33,438 nt of DNA. Origin: an uncultured Fretibacterium sp. Lineage in GTDB: Bacteria; Synergistota; Synergistia; Synergistales; Aminobacteriaceae. Position numbers and translations under genes: made by a program. Shown here piece by piece: positions 22,058-30,246 of this stretch; the stretch's first letter is position 1, and each line of letters begins with the position of its first letter. Location of the stretch: assembly GCA_937915835.1 (NCBI GenBank), contig CALGHA010000117.1, forward strand, positions 1 through 33,438, written 5' to 3'. The notes under the pieces are model-generated. The model saw only the letters and a list, made by a program, of their open reading frames with translations. It ran no database searches and was not told the origin of the DNA.

Positions 22058-22400
22058 TTTCCTCACCTGAATTATTATTATCAACTGCAAAATTTTCTTG
22101 GGAATTAAATAATATGGGAAGTTTCATCACGAAATATTTTGCCGTCTCAGGTTCACTCTTCAGCCAGTCAAGAATTATAAACGCGTTCAGAGGCTTACAG
22201 TTAAGATTATTGATGAGATATTCCGCAGAAATTCCCTCGACTTGATTATCCGGAAGCTCACCAGTGAAAAACCATTTGACAAAACTTTTTCGGCTCTCAT
22301 TATCCATAGACTTTAAGGCCTTGAACAAGTGTACAAGCTCCGAATAAGTGTAATCCTCGTTGTCGAAAGCTGAGCGAAATTTTTCAAACGTTATTTTCAT
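22026..22400 (-). CDS. Hypothetical protein of the chaperone-like operon, 124 aa
   Basis: Predicted cytoplasmic and mainly helical; starts MKITFEKFRSAFDNEDYTY and ends in an acidic, Asn/Glu-rich tail. The middle holds FVKWFFTGELPDNQVEG and LNAFIILDWLKSEPETAKYF. No known domain is evident. AAAGGGG lies before the ATG, and its start is 4 bp after the metallopeptidase stop, so it is cotranscribed with it. A companion or inhibitor of the peptidase is possible but unproven. Confidence 0.7.
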   Translation of the reverse strand: MKITFEKFRSAFDNEDYTYSELVHLFKALKSMDNESRKSFVKWFFTGELPDNQVEGISAEYLINNLNCKPLNAFIILDWLKSEPETAKYFVMKLPILFNSQENFAVDNNNSGEENESDFGEITD

Positions 22401-22404
22401 AATC

Positions 22405-23043
22405 TCAGCATACCCCTTTCATTATCATGCTTGAGAAAGTAAAAGCGTCTTTCTCAATTGGCTGTTCAGAATAAGCCCTGATATCAACTTCAGGACGTAT
22501 ATAATTCCCTGGCATCATGTTGTCAGCCCATAATTTTCTCGTCTCATCGTCGACGTTCCAGAAGCCTGGATTATTTACAGCTTTATCCTGGACGGCATGC
22601 CTCAATTCGTGAATAATCGTGTCAATCGTCTCACGCACACAGTAATCAAAATTTGCATTATCCGCTTCGACCGTGAGAAGAATAATGTTGAACTTGAGCT
22701 TTTTGTTGTTCCAGTCATATACGCCGAATTTTTGAACCTCATCAACGACAATATCAATATCAACGTCCAAATCATAAAGTTTTGCGAGACGACGGGCAAA
22801 TTCTTCTGTCATTGTGATACGCTGAAAGTTATTAGCACTCCTGAAATATTCGATGACGTTATCGCCGAAGCATTCTTGAATTACACTTTTTGAGGCCGAA
22901 ATTTTTTCCTGATCCGTATCGCTGAGTTTCACGTTATATTCTTCTGGAAGTTCAACTTGTCCCCATAAGTCAATCAATCCGCCGATAATCTTAATCACGG
23001 ACATAACAACTAAAAACGTAATGGCTGCAGCTAAAATTTCCAT
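22405..23043 (-). CDS. Membrane-anchored HExxH metallopeptidase-like protein
   Basis: 212 aa. Residues 4-26 form one hydrophobic helix, a probable membrane anchor. The body contains IIHELRHAVQ, a zincin HExxH motif (His145, Glu146, His149). About 45 residues later comes YSEQPIEKDAFTF, where Glu197 is a reasonable third zinc ligand. This arrangement resembles small orphan metallopeptidases found in mobile or conflict loci, but I cannot name the family. It starts 9 bp after the AAA+ gene, whose stop lies in its AAGGTGA ribosome site. The AAA+ and Hsp70-like neighbours suggest it receives unfolded or extracted substrates. Confidence 0.75.
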   Translation of the reverse strand: MEILAAAITFLVVMSVIKIIGGLIDLWGQVELPEEYNVKLSDTDQEKISASKSVIQECFGDNVIEYFRSANNFQRITMTEEFARRLAKLYDLDVDIDIVVDEVQKFGVYDWNNKKLKFNIILLTVEADNANFDYCVRETIDTIIHELRHAVQDKAVNNPGFWNVDDETRKLWADNMMPGNYIRPEVDIRAYSEQPIEKDAFTFSSMIMKGVC

Positions 23044-23052
23044 GAAACTAAC

Positions 23053-25008
23053 TCACCTTCTTATCATCATTTCCCGTTCGTGTTTCTCAAGCAATAACGC
23101 AGCTTTATTAATTCGCTCTCTCAAGCATGAGTAAAGGGCATAATCATATTTATTCTCAGAGTGTGAAAAATTCCCCTGTAAAATCTCAGCTTGTGCTAAT
23201 TTCTTCTCGTGTTCGGCCAATTCTTCAGGCTTCATTCTCTCCGTGTCAATATTCTTGAGTTTCGCATATCTCTCGGCATTCTCAATGTGATAATCTTTAC
23301 TCATGAACAAAATATCGTCCGAAGCCGGAATAAATCCCTTGCGCAACATTCTGCAATAACTTACGGCTATACTGTCAATATTCTCTTCACCGTCACCGTA
23401 AACACAAAATGTCGGGTCAATAATTACACTCTTCAATGCTTCCTGCCAAATTTCGCCGGTAATAATTCTCTGGTCAGTTAATTTTCTCAACGCAAGATTT
23501 ACAGCCTTCTGAATATCTGAGCCGATAATTATTCTTGGCTTGCCGTCTGAACGTACAAAATTTTCATTTATGATATTCCTGAATAATAAATCCGAGTAAC
23601 AGGACTTATCGAATAAAATTACGTCCTCAATCGGAATTCTTGAAGCTCGCGAAATATTTCGTCTTGCCCGTTCCATACAAGCCTGGAAAATTCCCGAACA
23701 TTCTCCGGCCGTCGGAAGATAAACAGCATAAAGTGCGTCAAATCTCCCGCTCCTGAAAAATTCCTTTGGAAGTCCGCCTATATCGTTAGCAGTCGCAAAA
23801 ATAAAACAAGGCTTAGTGTTGTCCTGCATCCAACCGAGCATATATCCGAACATTCTCTTGAAAGAAGCTGAACCGCCCTCATCAGATGAAGACGCTCCAC
23901 TGAAACCCTTTTCAAGCTCATCAATCCATAAGACACACGGGGACATTGCTTCGGCCAATTTCAGGGCATCACGCATTTTCTGTTCTGAGACACCTTGATA
24001 TTTATCCATGAGGCTGCCAATATCCATTTTCAACAATGGCAAGTCCAAAACTTGAGCTGTGAACTTCGCGGCTTCAGATTTTCCACAACCGGGAATTCCG
24101 CACAACAAAACTCCTTTGGGTGGAGGCGTTCCGGTTTTCCTCATGTAAGCTCCGGAATTCTTTAACGGGTTTACTTGGGAATTAAGCCATGTCCTAAAAT
24201 TTTTCATGCCGCCGATATTTCCGTCAGACGCGCATTGTTCAAGAAGTCCTCCTTGCATTTTTTGACGTTTATGTTCGCTGATTATCGCTTCAACTTCATC
24301 AGAGTTCTCAAGATTTGACGTTGAGACTATACGCCGCATTGTTAAGCTGATTTCTTCAGACGTGAAACCCAGAAAATCCGTACTCAATGCTGATAAATAA
24401 TTCTCGTTCTCACTGAGACTTTCGGCTTCGGTCGTGATGATTTTGCGAATTTCTTCGTCATCCGGATAATCTACATCAATAAATTCTGTGTAAGTGCTGA
24501 GCATTTCGGGCAAAATTGCTCGTGATGAATATAGAATTACCGCGCTGTTCTGCAAAATTTTATACTGAGGATGATTAACATTTTCGTGATTGAGTACATA
24601 TTTTTCCAGGTCAGAATAATATTTTTCAGCATCAGCCGGGAGCTTGAATGTCCATAAAAACGGGCCTTTCATTTTCCCAGCGACTAAATCATTTTTGCTC
24701 GCGTATAACTCGTTATAAATTTCTCCGTTTGAAACTGGAACCCCAAATTTATAATTCAGACAAAACGTCAATTGCTTATCCTGAGGTTCCGTGAGTTCGT
24801 AAATTGGCCTGCCATGCTTAAGCCTGCGTTCACGTTCATTGCCCTGTCGTCCTCCGTTGCTTAAGAGAACGATTAAAGGGTTTTCCTCACAAGTTATCAA
24901 TCTATGAATAAAAACGTCCGAATCCGTCCGAATGTAAATAATCGGAACTCCGCCGAGTAAAGCCCTTCTACACTTCATCAAAACTTTGTTTAATACCGTA
25001 TCTGCCAT
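23053..25008 (-). CDS. Ycf46-like AAA+ ATPase
   Basis: 651 aa from ATG 25008; the frame opens at GTG 25017, but that GTG is part of the AAGGTG ribosome site. The N-terminal ~250 residues resemble the degenerate first half of Ycf46 proteins (GGVPIIYIRTDSDVFIHRLI; AVILYSSRAILPEML; DYPDDEEIRKI), followed by a linker GGLLEQ. The AAA module has Walker A GIPGCGKS (304-311), Walker B VLWIDE (359-364), sensor Asn408 in FATAND, and RSGRFD (419-424) with the arginine-finger region. A ~220-residue C-terminal extension is less familiar. Presumably a hexameric remodelling ATPase; it follows the Hsp70-like gene after 11 bp. Confidence 0.88.
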   Translation of the reverse strand: MADTVLNKVLMKCRRALLGGVPIIYIRTDSDVFIHRLITCEENPLIVLLSNGGRQGNERERRLKHGRPIYELTEPQDKQLTFCLNYKFGVPVSNGEIYNELYASKNDLVAGKMKGPFLWTFKLPADAEKYYSDLEKYVLNHENVNHPQYKILQNSAVILYSSRAILPEMLSTYTEFIDVDYPDDEEIRKIITTEAESLSENENYLSALSTDFLGFTSEEISLTMRRIVSTSNLENSDEVEAIISEHKRQKMQGGLLEQCASDGNIGGMKNFRTWLNSQVNPLKNSGAYMRKTGTPPPKGVLLCGIPGCGKSEAAKFTAQVLDLPLLKMDIGSLMDKYQGVSEQKMRDALKLAEAMSPCVLWIDELEKGFSGASSSDEGGSASFKRMFGYMLGWMQDNTKPCFIFATANDIGGLPKEFFRSGRFDALYAVYLPTAGECSGIFQACMERARRNISRASRIPIEDVILFDKSCYSDLLFRNIINENFVRSDGKPRIIIGSDIQKAVNLALRKLTDQRIITGEIWQEALKSVIIDPTFCVYGDGEENIDSIAVSYCRMLRKGFIPASDDILFMSKDYHIENAERYAKLKNIDTERMKPEELAEHEKKLAQAEILQGNFSHSENKYDYALYSCLRERINKAALLLEKHEREMMIRR

Positions 25009-25019
25009 TGAGTTCACCT

Positions 25020-27080
25020 TTACAAGTCAAATTTATTCAGCGTGATAACCTCGAATGCCGAACGTATAATTTCCTGGCGTTCAGCGTCAAAATTTTGTGT
25101 CTGAGCGTCAAATTTCGCGTCAAAACCCTTCATGAACTCGTCTTGATTTTCCTTCAGCTTAGAGACGATTGATGAAGCAACCCTCTCACGAACATTTTTA
25201 CTGCGAGGCTCATTCAAATTGTCATCGGTCAATAAGACTTCTGCCAGAGCATGAAGAAACAGTCCGACTACTAGAGACAATCCAAAAGTTGCCAAAGCTA
25301 ACCAGCCCGCAGCTCCCCAAATTACTAAAGCTATAATATATCGTATAACTTGATTAAGAAGTCCTCCGAGATCTAAATTAGTGAAAATTTGCGAAAAATC
25401 AGCGTTCCATGACGAGAATATATCAGGCTGTAATTGTTTCCAGAGGTCTTGAGGCATCATTAAACCGCGCGCGACTTCATCACTGAAAATTTTTTGGGCT
25501 TGTAAATTTACGGCTTGGCAGACTGTATCAGCGAGTTCATTTTTCCATTTGTCAATTTCGTCCTTGCAAACTTGTGAAAATTTCCTCTGAGTTGCCGGAT
25601 CATTCATACAGAGTTCAATATCATGTTTCAGGTCATTAGCGCTTGCATCGTGTAATTTGTCGGCCCATTCCTGAGTTTTTACCCTCACAATGTCGCAAAT
25701 CGCCGAGAACATAGCACTAGAAACTTTTCTCCGTAGAGTGAAAATTTCACATTTGTAATTATCCTTAACTTTATTTTCTGCGGCTTCAATGCACTCATTA
25801 AGGCTAATATCCGAAATTGCTACCCAGCTTAAACCCGTTGCAACTGTATATGACGGGTTATCCTCACGAATAATCTCGATGCCGGGAAAAATTTTCTTGC
25901 AATCCTCGTACAGAAAATCCATTCGGCTGGCTCCTCCAGTTAAAATTATCGTCGAAATCGGGCAGGCTTTCTGTTTTCTGTTTCCTTGCGCGTCAATTTC
26001 ATAATATCTTGTGCCGTCAATTCTATTCTTGGCTTCCTGGAAAAATTCACGAGCTAAACTCCTCCATGAGCCTTTTTTCAGTCCCTTGCTGTCAGGACGT
26101 ATTGATATCTCGACTTCTTCAGTTACATGTCTCATAAAATCCCCGTCAATCGTGATTAAAGCCTTGAAACTTTTCGAGAACTTGCAAATTATATCTTCGC
26201 CGTCCTCTTCAACTTGATGAGAATAAAATTTTTCCTTCATGTTGCGCATAATATTTTCATTCTTGACAAAGGAATTTGCCGAAATCTCTAAATCTTTATG
26301 TTCCCCCTGACTTCCTGACTGAATAGCCGATAAAATCATGTTGCGTTCAATCTCCGAAGCTCCGAGCGTGTAACTGAACTCAATTCGTTTACGTCCAAGA
26401 AGCATATACGTACAATCCGCCGTTGATGAGCCAAAATCAAACACTAATGCTCCGTTGACGGCCGAAATCGTGTAATTCTTGCTGGCTATACTGCTGAACA
26501 TCGCCGCTCTCGACTCGGGAATTATATACACGTCATGAACGCTTAATGCTCGTTTCACTAAATTTTTGTACTCACTGATTGCGTCAGGTTTTATCCAGTC
26601 AGAAGTTGAGGGACAGCCTATCCATAAATCAATATTCCTTCGGCCGTTCTCTGAAAAAATTGTGTCGTTATGCTTGATAATGCTGTTCACTAGCGCGAAA
26701 ACAAAACAGGCCATGACTTGACCGTGAGTTATTCTGCAGGATTTTGCTGTCTCTGAATTTCCACACTGAGTATCAAATCCAACCGGAGGAACTTTGAAGT
26801 AGCAGAACCATTCACCATCAGGAGGATCAACAGGAATTTTATTGCCAAAACTGATTTCGCCTAAGTCCTTAAGCTCAGAAAAAGTCGGCCGGATTTTCCC
26901 TGAGAGTTTATGCATTTGCTCATTCGTCAGGAAAATTTGAGACAGAATTATTTGATCCTTATCCTGAATTTTCAGCATGTCAACTTTGAAGCTCTTACGT
27001 TTTCCGTCAGAAAAAGTAATCTCGCTTATCGTAGTCCCGGCATCCTCGCAATGTCCGAAGTCAATCGCTATAATATTCAT
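25020..27080 (-). CDS. Hsp70/actin-fold ATPase with C-terminal membrane hairpin
   Basis: 686 aa. The ATPase core has phosphate-1 IAIDFGHCED (4-13), phosphate-2 VFDFGSSTADCTYM (213-226) and the adenosine motif IILTGGASRM (378-387), in the order and spacing of Hsp70-like proteins. It lacks the canonical DnaK substrate-binding beta-sandwich. Instead residues 430-570 look helical, and 577-612 form a hydrophobic hairpin (IIALVIWGAAGWLALATFG then LVVGLFLHALAEVLL), followed by a charged helical tail. It is therefore probably membrane-attached, with its ATPase domain in the cytoplasm. AGGAGG lies before the ATG; gaps are 3 bp upstream and 11 bp to the AAA+ gene. Confidence 0.85.
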   Translation of the reverse strand: MNIIAIDFGHCEDAGTTISEITFSDGKRKSFKVDMLKIQDKDQIILSQIFLTNEQMHKLSGKIRPTFSELKDLGEISFGNKIPVDPPDGEWFCYFKVPPVGFDTQCGNSETAKSCRITHGQVMACFVFALVNSIIKHNDTIFSENGRRNIDLWIGCPSTSDWIKPDAISEYKNLVKRALSVHDVYIIPESRAAMFSSIASKNYTISAVNGALVFDFGSSTADCTYMLLGRKRIEFSYTLGASEIERNMILSAIQSGSQGEHKDLEISANSFVKNENIMRNMKEKFYSHQVEEDGEDIICKFSKSFKALITIDGDFMRHVTEEVEISIRPDSKGLKKGSWRSLAREFFQEAKNRIDGTRYYEIDAQGNRKQKACPISTIILTGGASRMDFLYEDCKKIFPGIEIIREDNPSYTVATGLSWVAISDISLNECIEAAENKVKDNYKCEIFTLRRKVSSAMFSAICDIVRVKTQEWADKLHDASANDLKHDIELCMNDPATQRKFSQVCKDEIDKWKNELADTVCQAVNLQAQKIFSDEVARGLMMPQDLWKQLQPDIFSSWNADFSQIFTNLDLGGLLNQVIRYIIALVIWGAAGWLALATFGLSLVVGLFLHALAEVLLTDDNLNEPRSKNVRERVASSIVSKLKENQDEFMKGFDAKFDAQTQNFDAERQEIIRSAFEVITLNKFDL

Positions 27081-27083
27081 GAT

Positions 27084-27962
27084 TTAATCCTCCTTCAAAG
27101 TGTCAAGAATAAGATTTAGACGTTCAAGATAAAACTTTTTCAGGTCATCGATTGAGGCAAATTTTGAGAGTTTTGACGGGGAAAATTCATCGAACCATTC
27201 AGTGCTCATCTGGGAATTTACGAGTTCATAAAGCTCTTCACCTTTAGCAATATTCGCCATCATTCGAGAAAGTTTTTCCTCAAGCTCACGTCTTATATTC
27301 TGGATTTCAGGTATATCATTATCAAAATTTTGCAGGAACTCAACGCACGACGATACTTTGCTTATGTCAGATTTCTGCTGTGAAGTTCTCGATTTTTCCG
27401 ACAATTTCCCCCTCAATCTCTCGACTGCTTCATAAGCTGAGGGCAAATCCTTAATCGACGGGACAGAAATACATTCTTCACGGATAAAACGTAATTTATT
27501 CCACACACTCGCGCGGTCTAAAGCCTCAGAACTTTTTACGGCTGAATATTTCTCGTTCATATCGTCGACATTTTTACGGATGAAATATACGCATTGATTT
27601 ACGAAAATCTCAGGGATTGTGTGAACGTCGTCATTCTCATCAAGATTTTCTGCAAATGATACGGCTGCTCTCAATGTGTCTAGAATTTTTCTCTGCTGAA
27701 ATATCGACGACATGACAACTTCAGCCCTATCGTTCTTCCAACGTTCATCCTGATATTTACACCAGACATCAAATGTTCCGGCCAATTCCTGAAAAGCTCG
27801 TGAGCCTTGAAATTCCAGAAAAATTTTTATCTTCTCGTCGTTATTCTCAAACGTTGAAACCTCACGGATATTATTTTCACGTTCCTGTTCAGCTTCAAGC
27901 TCCCTTTTTACCTTTTCCTTCTGGGAATTGAACAACTTTATCACTGCTTGAATTGCGTTCAT
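27084..27962 (-). CDS. Hypothetical helical protein of the chaperone-like operon, 292 aa
   Basis: Predicted soluble, almost entirely helical. The highly charged segment at about 14-35 (KEKVKRELEAEQERENNIRE) and another at 225-255 are likely coiled coils. It has a WCKYQDERWKND motif near residue 67. GrpE-like nucleotide-exchange or scaffold function would fit its position directly before the Hsp70-like gene (3-bp gap), but I see no GrpE or J-domain signature (no HPD). GGGGGAAGGA precedes the ATG. Confidence 0.75.
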   Translation of the reverse strand: MNAIQAVIKLFNSQKEKVKRELEAEQERENNIREVSTFENNDEKIKIFLEFQGSRAFQELAGTFDVWCKYQDERWKNDRAEVVMSSIFQQRKILDTLRAAVSFAENLDENDDVHTIPEIFVNQCVYFIRKNVDDMNEKYSAVKSSEALDRASVWNKLRFIREECISVPSIKDLPSAYEAVERLRGKLSEKSRTSQQKSDISKVSSCVEFLQNFDNDIPEIQNIRRELEEKLSRMMANIAKGEELYELVNSQMSTEWFDEFSPSKLSKFASIDDLKKFYLERLNLILDTLKED

Positions 27963-27980
27963 GATATCCTTCCCCCTTAA

Positions 27981-29114
27981 TTAATATCTTCCTTCAGAAC
28001 TCAGCGAAATTACATTTTTGGCTTCAGCGTCAGATTGTCTTGATATTACTGTTCCGTTCGAGAGCAAAATTCTATAGCCGTCGGGATTTATCATTGCTTC
28101 GACAACAGGCAGTGAGATCATATCCAGCTTTAAGCGAATGAAGTAATCTTTAGCAGGCTCGTAAAAACTGTGATTAATTCGGCCGTCTTGAACGAGAATA
28201 AATCCGTCCCGCTTCGTTCCAGCCGCAAAAGAACTCACATTATCGGTGTTGAACTTCCAGCTTTCAGAGCCTTCGGGATAAACTGTAATTTCGGACTTGG
28301 AATAATCTTCTCGAGCCAGATAAAAATCTTCTGAACGTGAGTAACTCGGCAAAATTTTTATAACTTTGTCGTCGGCAGAATTGCAGTAAATATATTCGCC
28401 CTGTTTAAGTGTGAAATTATGCAAGCATTCATGCCTCCTCTCGCTGTAAATCTCAATTTTGACCTCAGCAAATTGGTTCAGGCTCTTCGCGGCTTCGATT
28501 TTTACAGTCCTGATAGTTGCTTTCTCTGGTAATTTCTCGCTGTCATGATAAAGAAACCTGTAAACTCTCGCGCCAGGTGTCAAGCTGATTGTAGTTTTCA
28601 ACGAGATTTTATCGATTATTTCACCTGAATTTTTCTCGTCAGCATTATAATTTTTCCAGGTTGAAGGCTCTATCGTCATCACGTCAACTTCGGCCAATTC
28701 ACAAATCGCCAGTATCTTGATTACATTCTTGAAGTCAGCACCGAAATTCTCAGCAATGTAATTCAGCTTATTCATAATATTTGCATTGGCAATTTCACGC
28801 TCAGAAAATTTATCACCCTCGCCGGTATCGTCATCTTCTTCATCAATATCAAGAATTGAGTAAAAAATTGTCGTGAATAAATCATCGAGACTTTTTGCTT
28901 GCGGCCAATCCTCTAATCGTAAGAGCTTCAGCCAGAAATCTTTACTCATAAAGTCAACCGGCTTACCCAGAACATGAGCTTGCAGAGGCTGACAATGTAC
29001 CTCCGCAAACTCCGTGAACAAATCAATCTGAGCAAATAATTCATACGGCGAAAAATTATTATGCAGGTCATAGAAATTCAGAATTGGCCTGCCGGAAATT
29101 TTCAGCTTCTTCAT
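27981..29114 (-). CDS. Hypothetical protein of the chaperone-like operon, 377 aa
   Basis: No recognised family. The N-terminal ~150 residues are mixed helical, with an acidic run (DIDEEDDDTGEGD) near 92-105. The second half is beta-rich with blade-like repeats: GEYIYCNSADDKVIKILP, REDYSKSEITVYPEGS, TKRDGFILVQDGRI and DGYRILLSNGTVI, suggesting an incomplete beta-propeller-like interaction domain. The start ATG 29114 is 2 bp after the preceding stop with only a weak GTGATGAG site, so coupling to the upstream gene is likely. Confidence 0.7.
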   Translation of the reverse strand: MKKLKISGRPILNFYDLHNNFSPYELFAQIDLFTEFAEVHCQPLQAHVLGKPVDFMSKDFWLKLLRLEDWPQAKSLDDLFTTIFYSILDIDEEDDDTGEGDKFSEREIANANIMNKLNYIAENFGADFKNVIKILAICELAEVDVMTIEPSTWKNYNADEKNSGEIIDKISLKTTISLTPGARVYRFLYHDSEKLPEKATIRTVKIEAAKSLNQFAEVKIEIYSERRHECLHNFTLKQGEYIYCNSADDKVIKILPSYSRSEDFYLAREDYSKSEITVYPEGSESWKFNTDNVSSFAAGTKRDGFILVQDGRINHSFYEPAKDYFIRLKLDMISLPVVEAMINPDGYRILLSNGTVISRQSDAEAKNVISLSSEGRY

Positions 29115-29116
29115 GA

Positions 29117-30166
29117 TTAATTACTCATCACAGGAATTCCTGCTTTAACGTCCGAACTTCGATTTTCGAGCTTGGGCATAAGGCTTGACGAGACGAAATC
29201 AGCTATAGCTTTCAACCCAGAAATTACGAACTTCACACCGAATACGATTGCATTAACAATTCTCTTGCTGTCTTGTTTCCAGGCTTCAAAGGACTTGTTG
29301 AAGAGTTTCATAGTTCCGGCGATTACCATTAAGACACCAGGAACGGCAAAAAGCAGCGTGAACGTGTTCAAGACCATTAACGAGAAGATTACGGCGATAT
29401 TCATGAAGAAGTGTATCATCACGACAGTTCCGAGTATGAATAACAACATCGAAGCAATATCAACCGCAAGACTTCCGGATTGTACGGCCTCAGCAATTTT
29501 CATCTGCTCAATTTCCCCGCATACAGCCGCCGTAACTTGTGCCGCAGTCATCTCAATAGGAACCCCCTCAACTTCTCCGTTCTTGATTGACGTGTAAACC
29601 AGCATTGAGAGAATTGCGCGATATTCTTTCTCGTCCTTGCCAAAATCGATTAATAATCCCGCCGCATTATCCGAACTCTGCAAGTTTTCAAGCTCCTCTG
29701 AATGTTTCATGAAAGCTGAGAGCATTATGGGTGAGTTCTTTATCGCTTCGGCCGCTTGTGCCATTAATTCCTGCTCGCGTTCTGGGGTCGCCTCTTCGTC
29801 CGAAACTGAAAGGGATTGAATATTCCTCATGATTTCGTCCTTGTCAGAGTTCAGATCAGCCGAAACAGCCGCACTAACTTGAAGCAAGAATGTGCATCTT
29901 TGAGCGCAGGTTTTCCCGGAGTTCATGTTCTCAAGAGAATTAGTGATGAAACCTTCCCTGTCATCTTGAGCAAACTTGTAATCCTCGTCGAATTTCCCAA
30001 TCTCCTTAAGAATTCCTTCCGCCATTATTCGCCCCTGAGCAGGTGTCTTGTCCGGGAGCCTGTCAACGTAAACTTGTGCTAAAATGTCCGTCGTTGATTG
30101 GCCTTCGGATTTAGCTTGCAAAATTTTTTCGGCTTGAGCCTGGATTGCTTCTGTTATGAATTGCAT
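29117..30166 (-). CDS. Two-TM membrane protein, first gene of the chaperone-like operon
   Basis: 349 aa. Residues 1-230 are soluble and helical; SVSDEEATPEREQELMAQAA suggests a regulated linker, and a ~100-residue helical bundle at 130-230 is loosely reminiscent of TerB-type domains (a guess). Residues 236-284 hold two hydrophobic helices (IASMLLFILGTVVMIHFFM and MVLNTFTLLFAVPGVLMVIA), then a C-terminal amphipathic helical tail at about 300-330. AAGGAGG lies just before the ATG, immediately after the dyad site at 30187-30200. The protein probably anchors the complex. Confidence 0.75.
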   Translation of the reverse strand: MQFITEAIQAQAEKILQAKSEGQSTTDILAQVYVDRLPDKTPAQGRIMAEGILKEIGKFDEDYKFAQDDREGFITNSLENMNSGKTCAQRCTFLLQVSAAVSADLNSDKDEIMRNIQSLSVSDEEATPEREQELMAQAAEAIKNSPIMLSAFMKHSEELENLQSSDNAAGLLIDFGKDEKEYRAILSMLVYTSIKNGEVEGVPIEMTAAQVTAAVCGEIEQMKIAEAVQSGSLAVDIASMLLFILGTVVMIHFFMNIAVIFSLMVLNTFTLLFAVPGVLMVIAGTMKLFNKSFEAWKQDSKRIVNAIVFGVKFVISGLKAIADFVSSSLMPKLENRSSDVKAGIPVMSN

Positions 30167-30186
30167 TGTTGTAACCTCCTTAAAAA

Positions 30187-30200
30187 TATAACGTGTTATA
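30187..30200. promoter_or_regulatory. Near-perfect palindrome TATAAC-GT-GTTATA (copy 3 of 3)
   Basis: Six of seven pairs symmetric. It lies 10 bases upstream of the AAGGAGG site of the 349-aa membrane-protein gene, so a bound regulator would block the leader or promoter. Related copies are at 1881 and 16244. Confidence 0.6.
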
Positions 30201-30222
30201 TATTAACAGCGGAAATTAATAT
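30200..30222. promoter_or_regulatory. Second dyad ATATTAA-N9-TTAATAT in the operon promoter region
   Basis: Perfect 7-bp arms (30200-30206 and 30216-30222) abutting the TATAAC palindrome. On the - strand TGT-TAATAT is a possible extended -10 formed by one arm. Confidence 0.5.
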
Positions 30223-30246
30223 TTTCTCCCTGTCGCGCCGGAAGTT

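Noticed and set aside
22597..22893. Forward 98-aa ORF opposite the metallopeptidase gene
   Set aside because: Antisense shadow of the frame that carries the HExxH motif.
27084..27962. GrpE or J-domain co-chaperone identity for the 292-aa protein
   Set aside because: No HPD motif and no GrpE signature visible; position beside the Hsp70-like gene is not enough.
29172..29597. Forward 141-aa ORF opposite the 349-aa membrane-protein gene
   Set aside because: Antisense shadow; the - strand frame fits the operon spacing and has a strong ribosome site.
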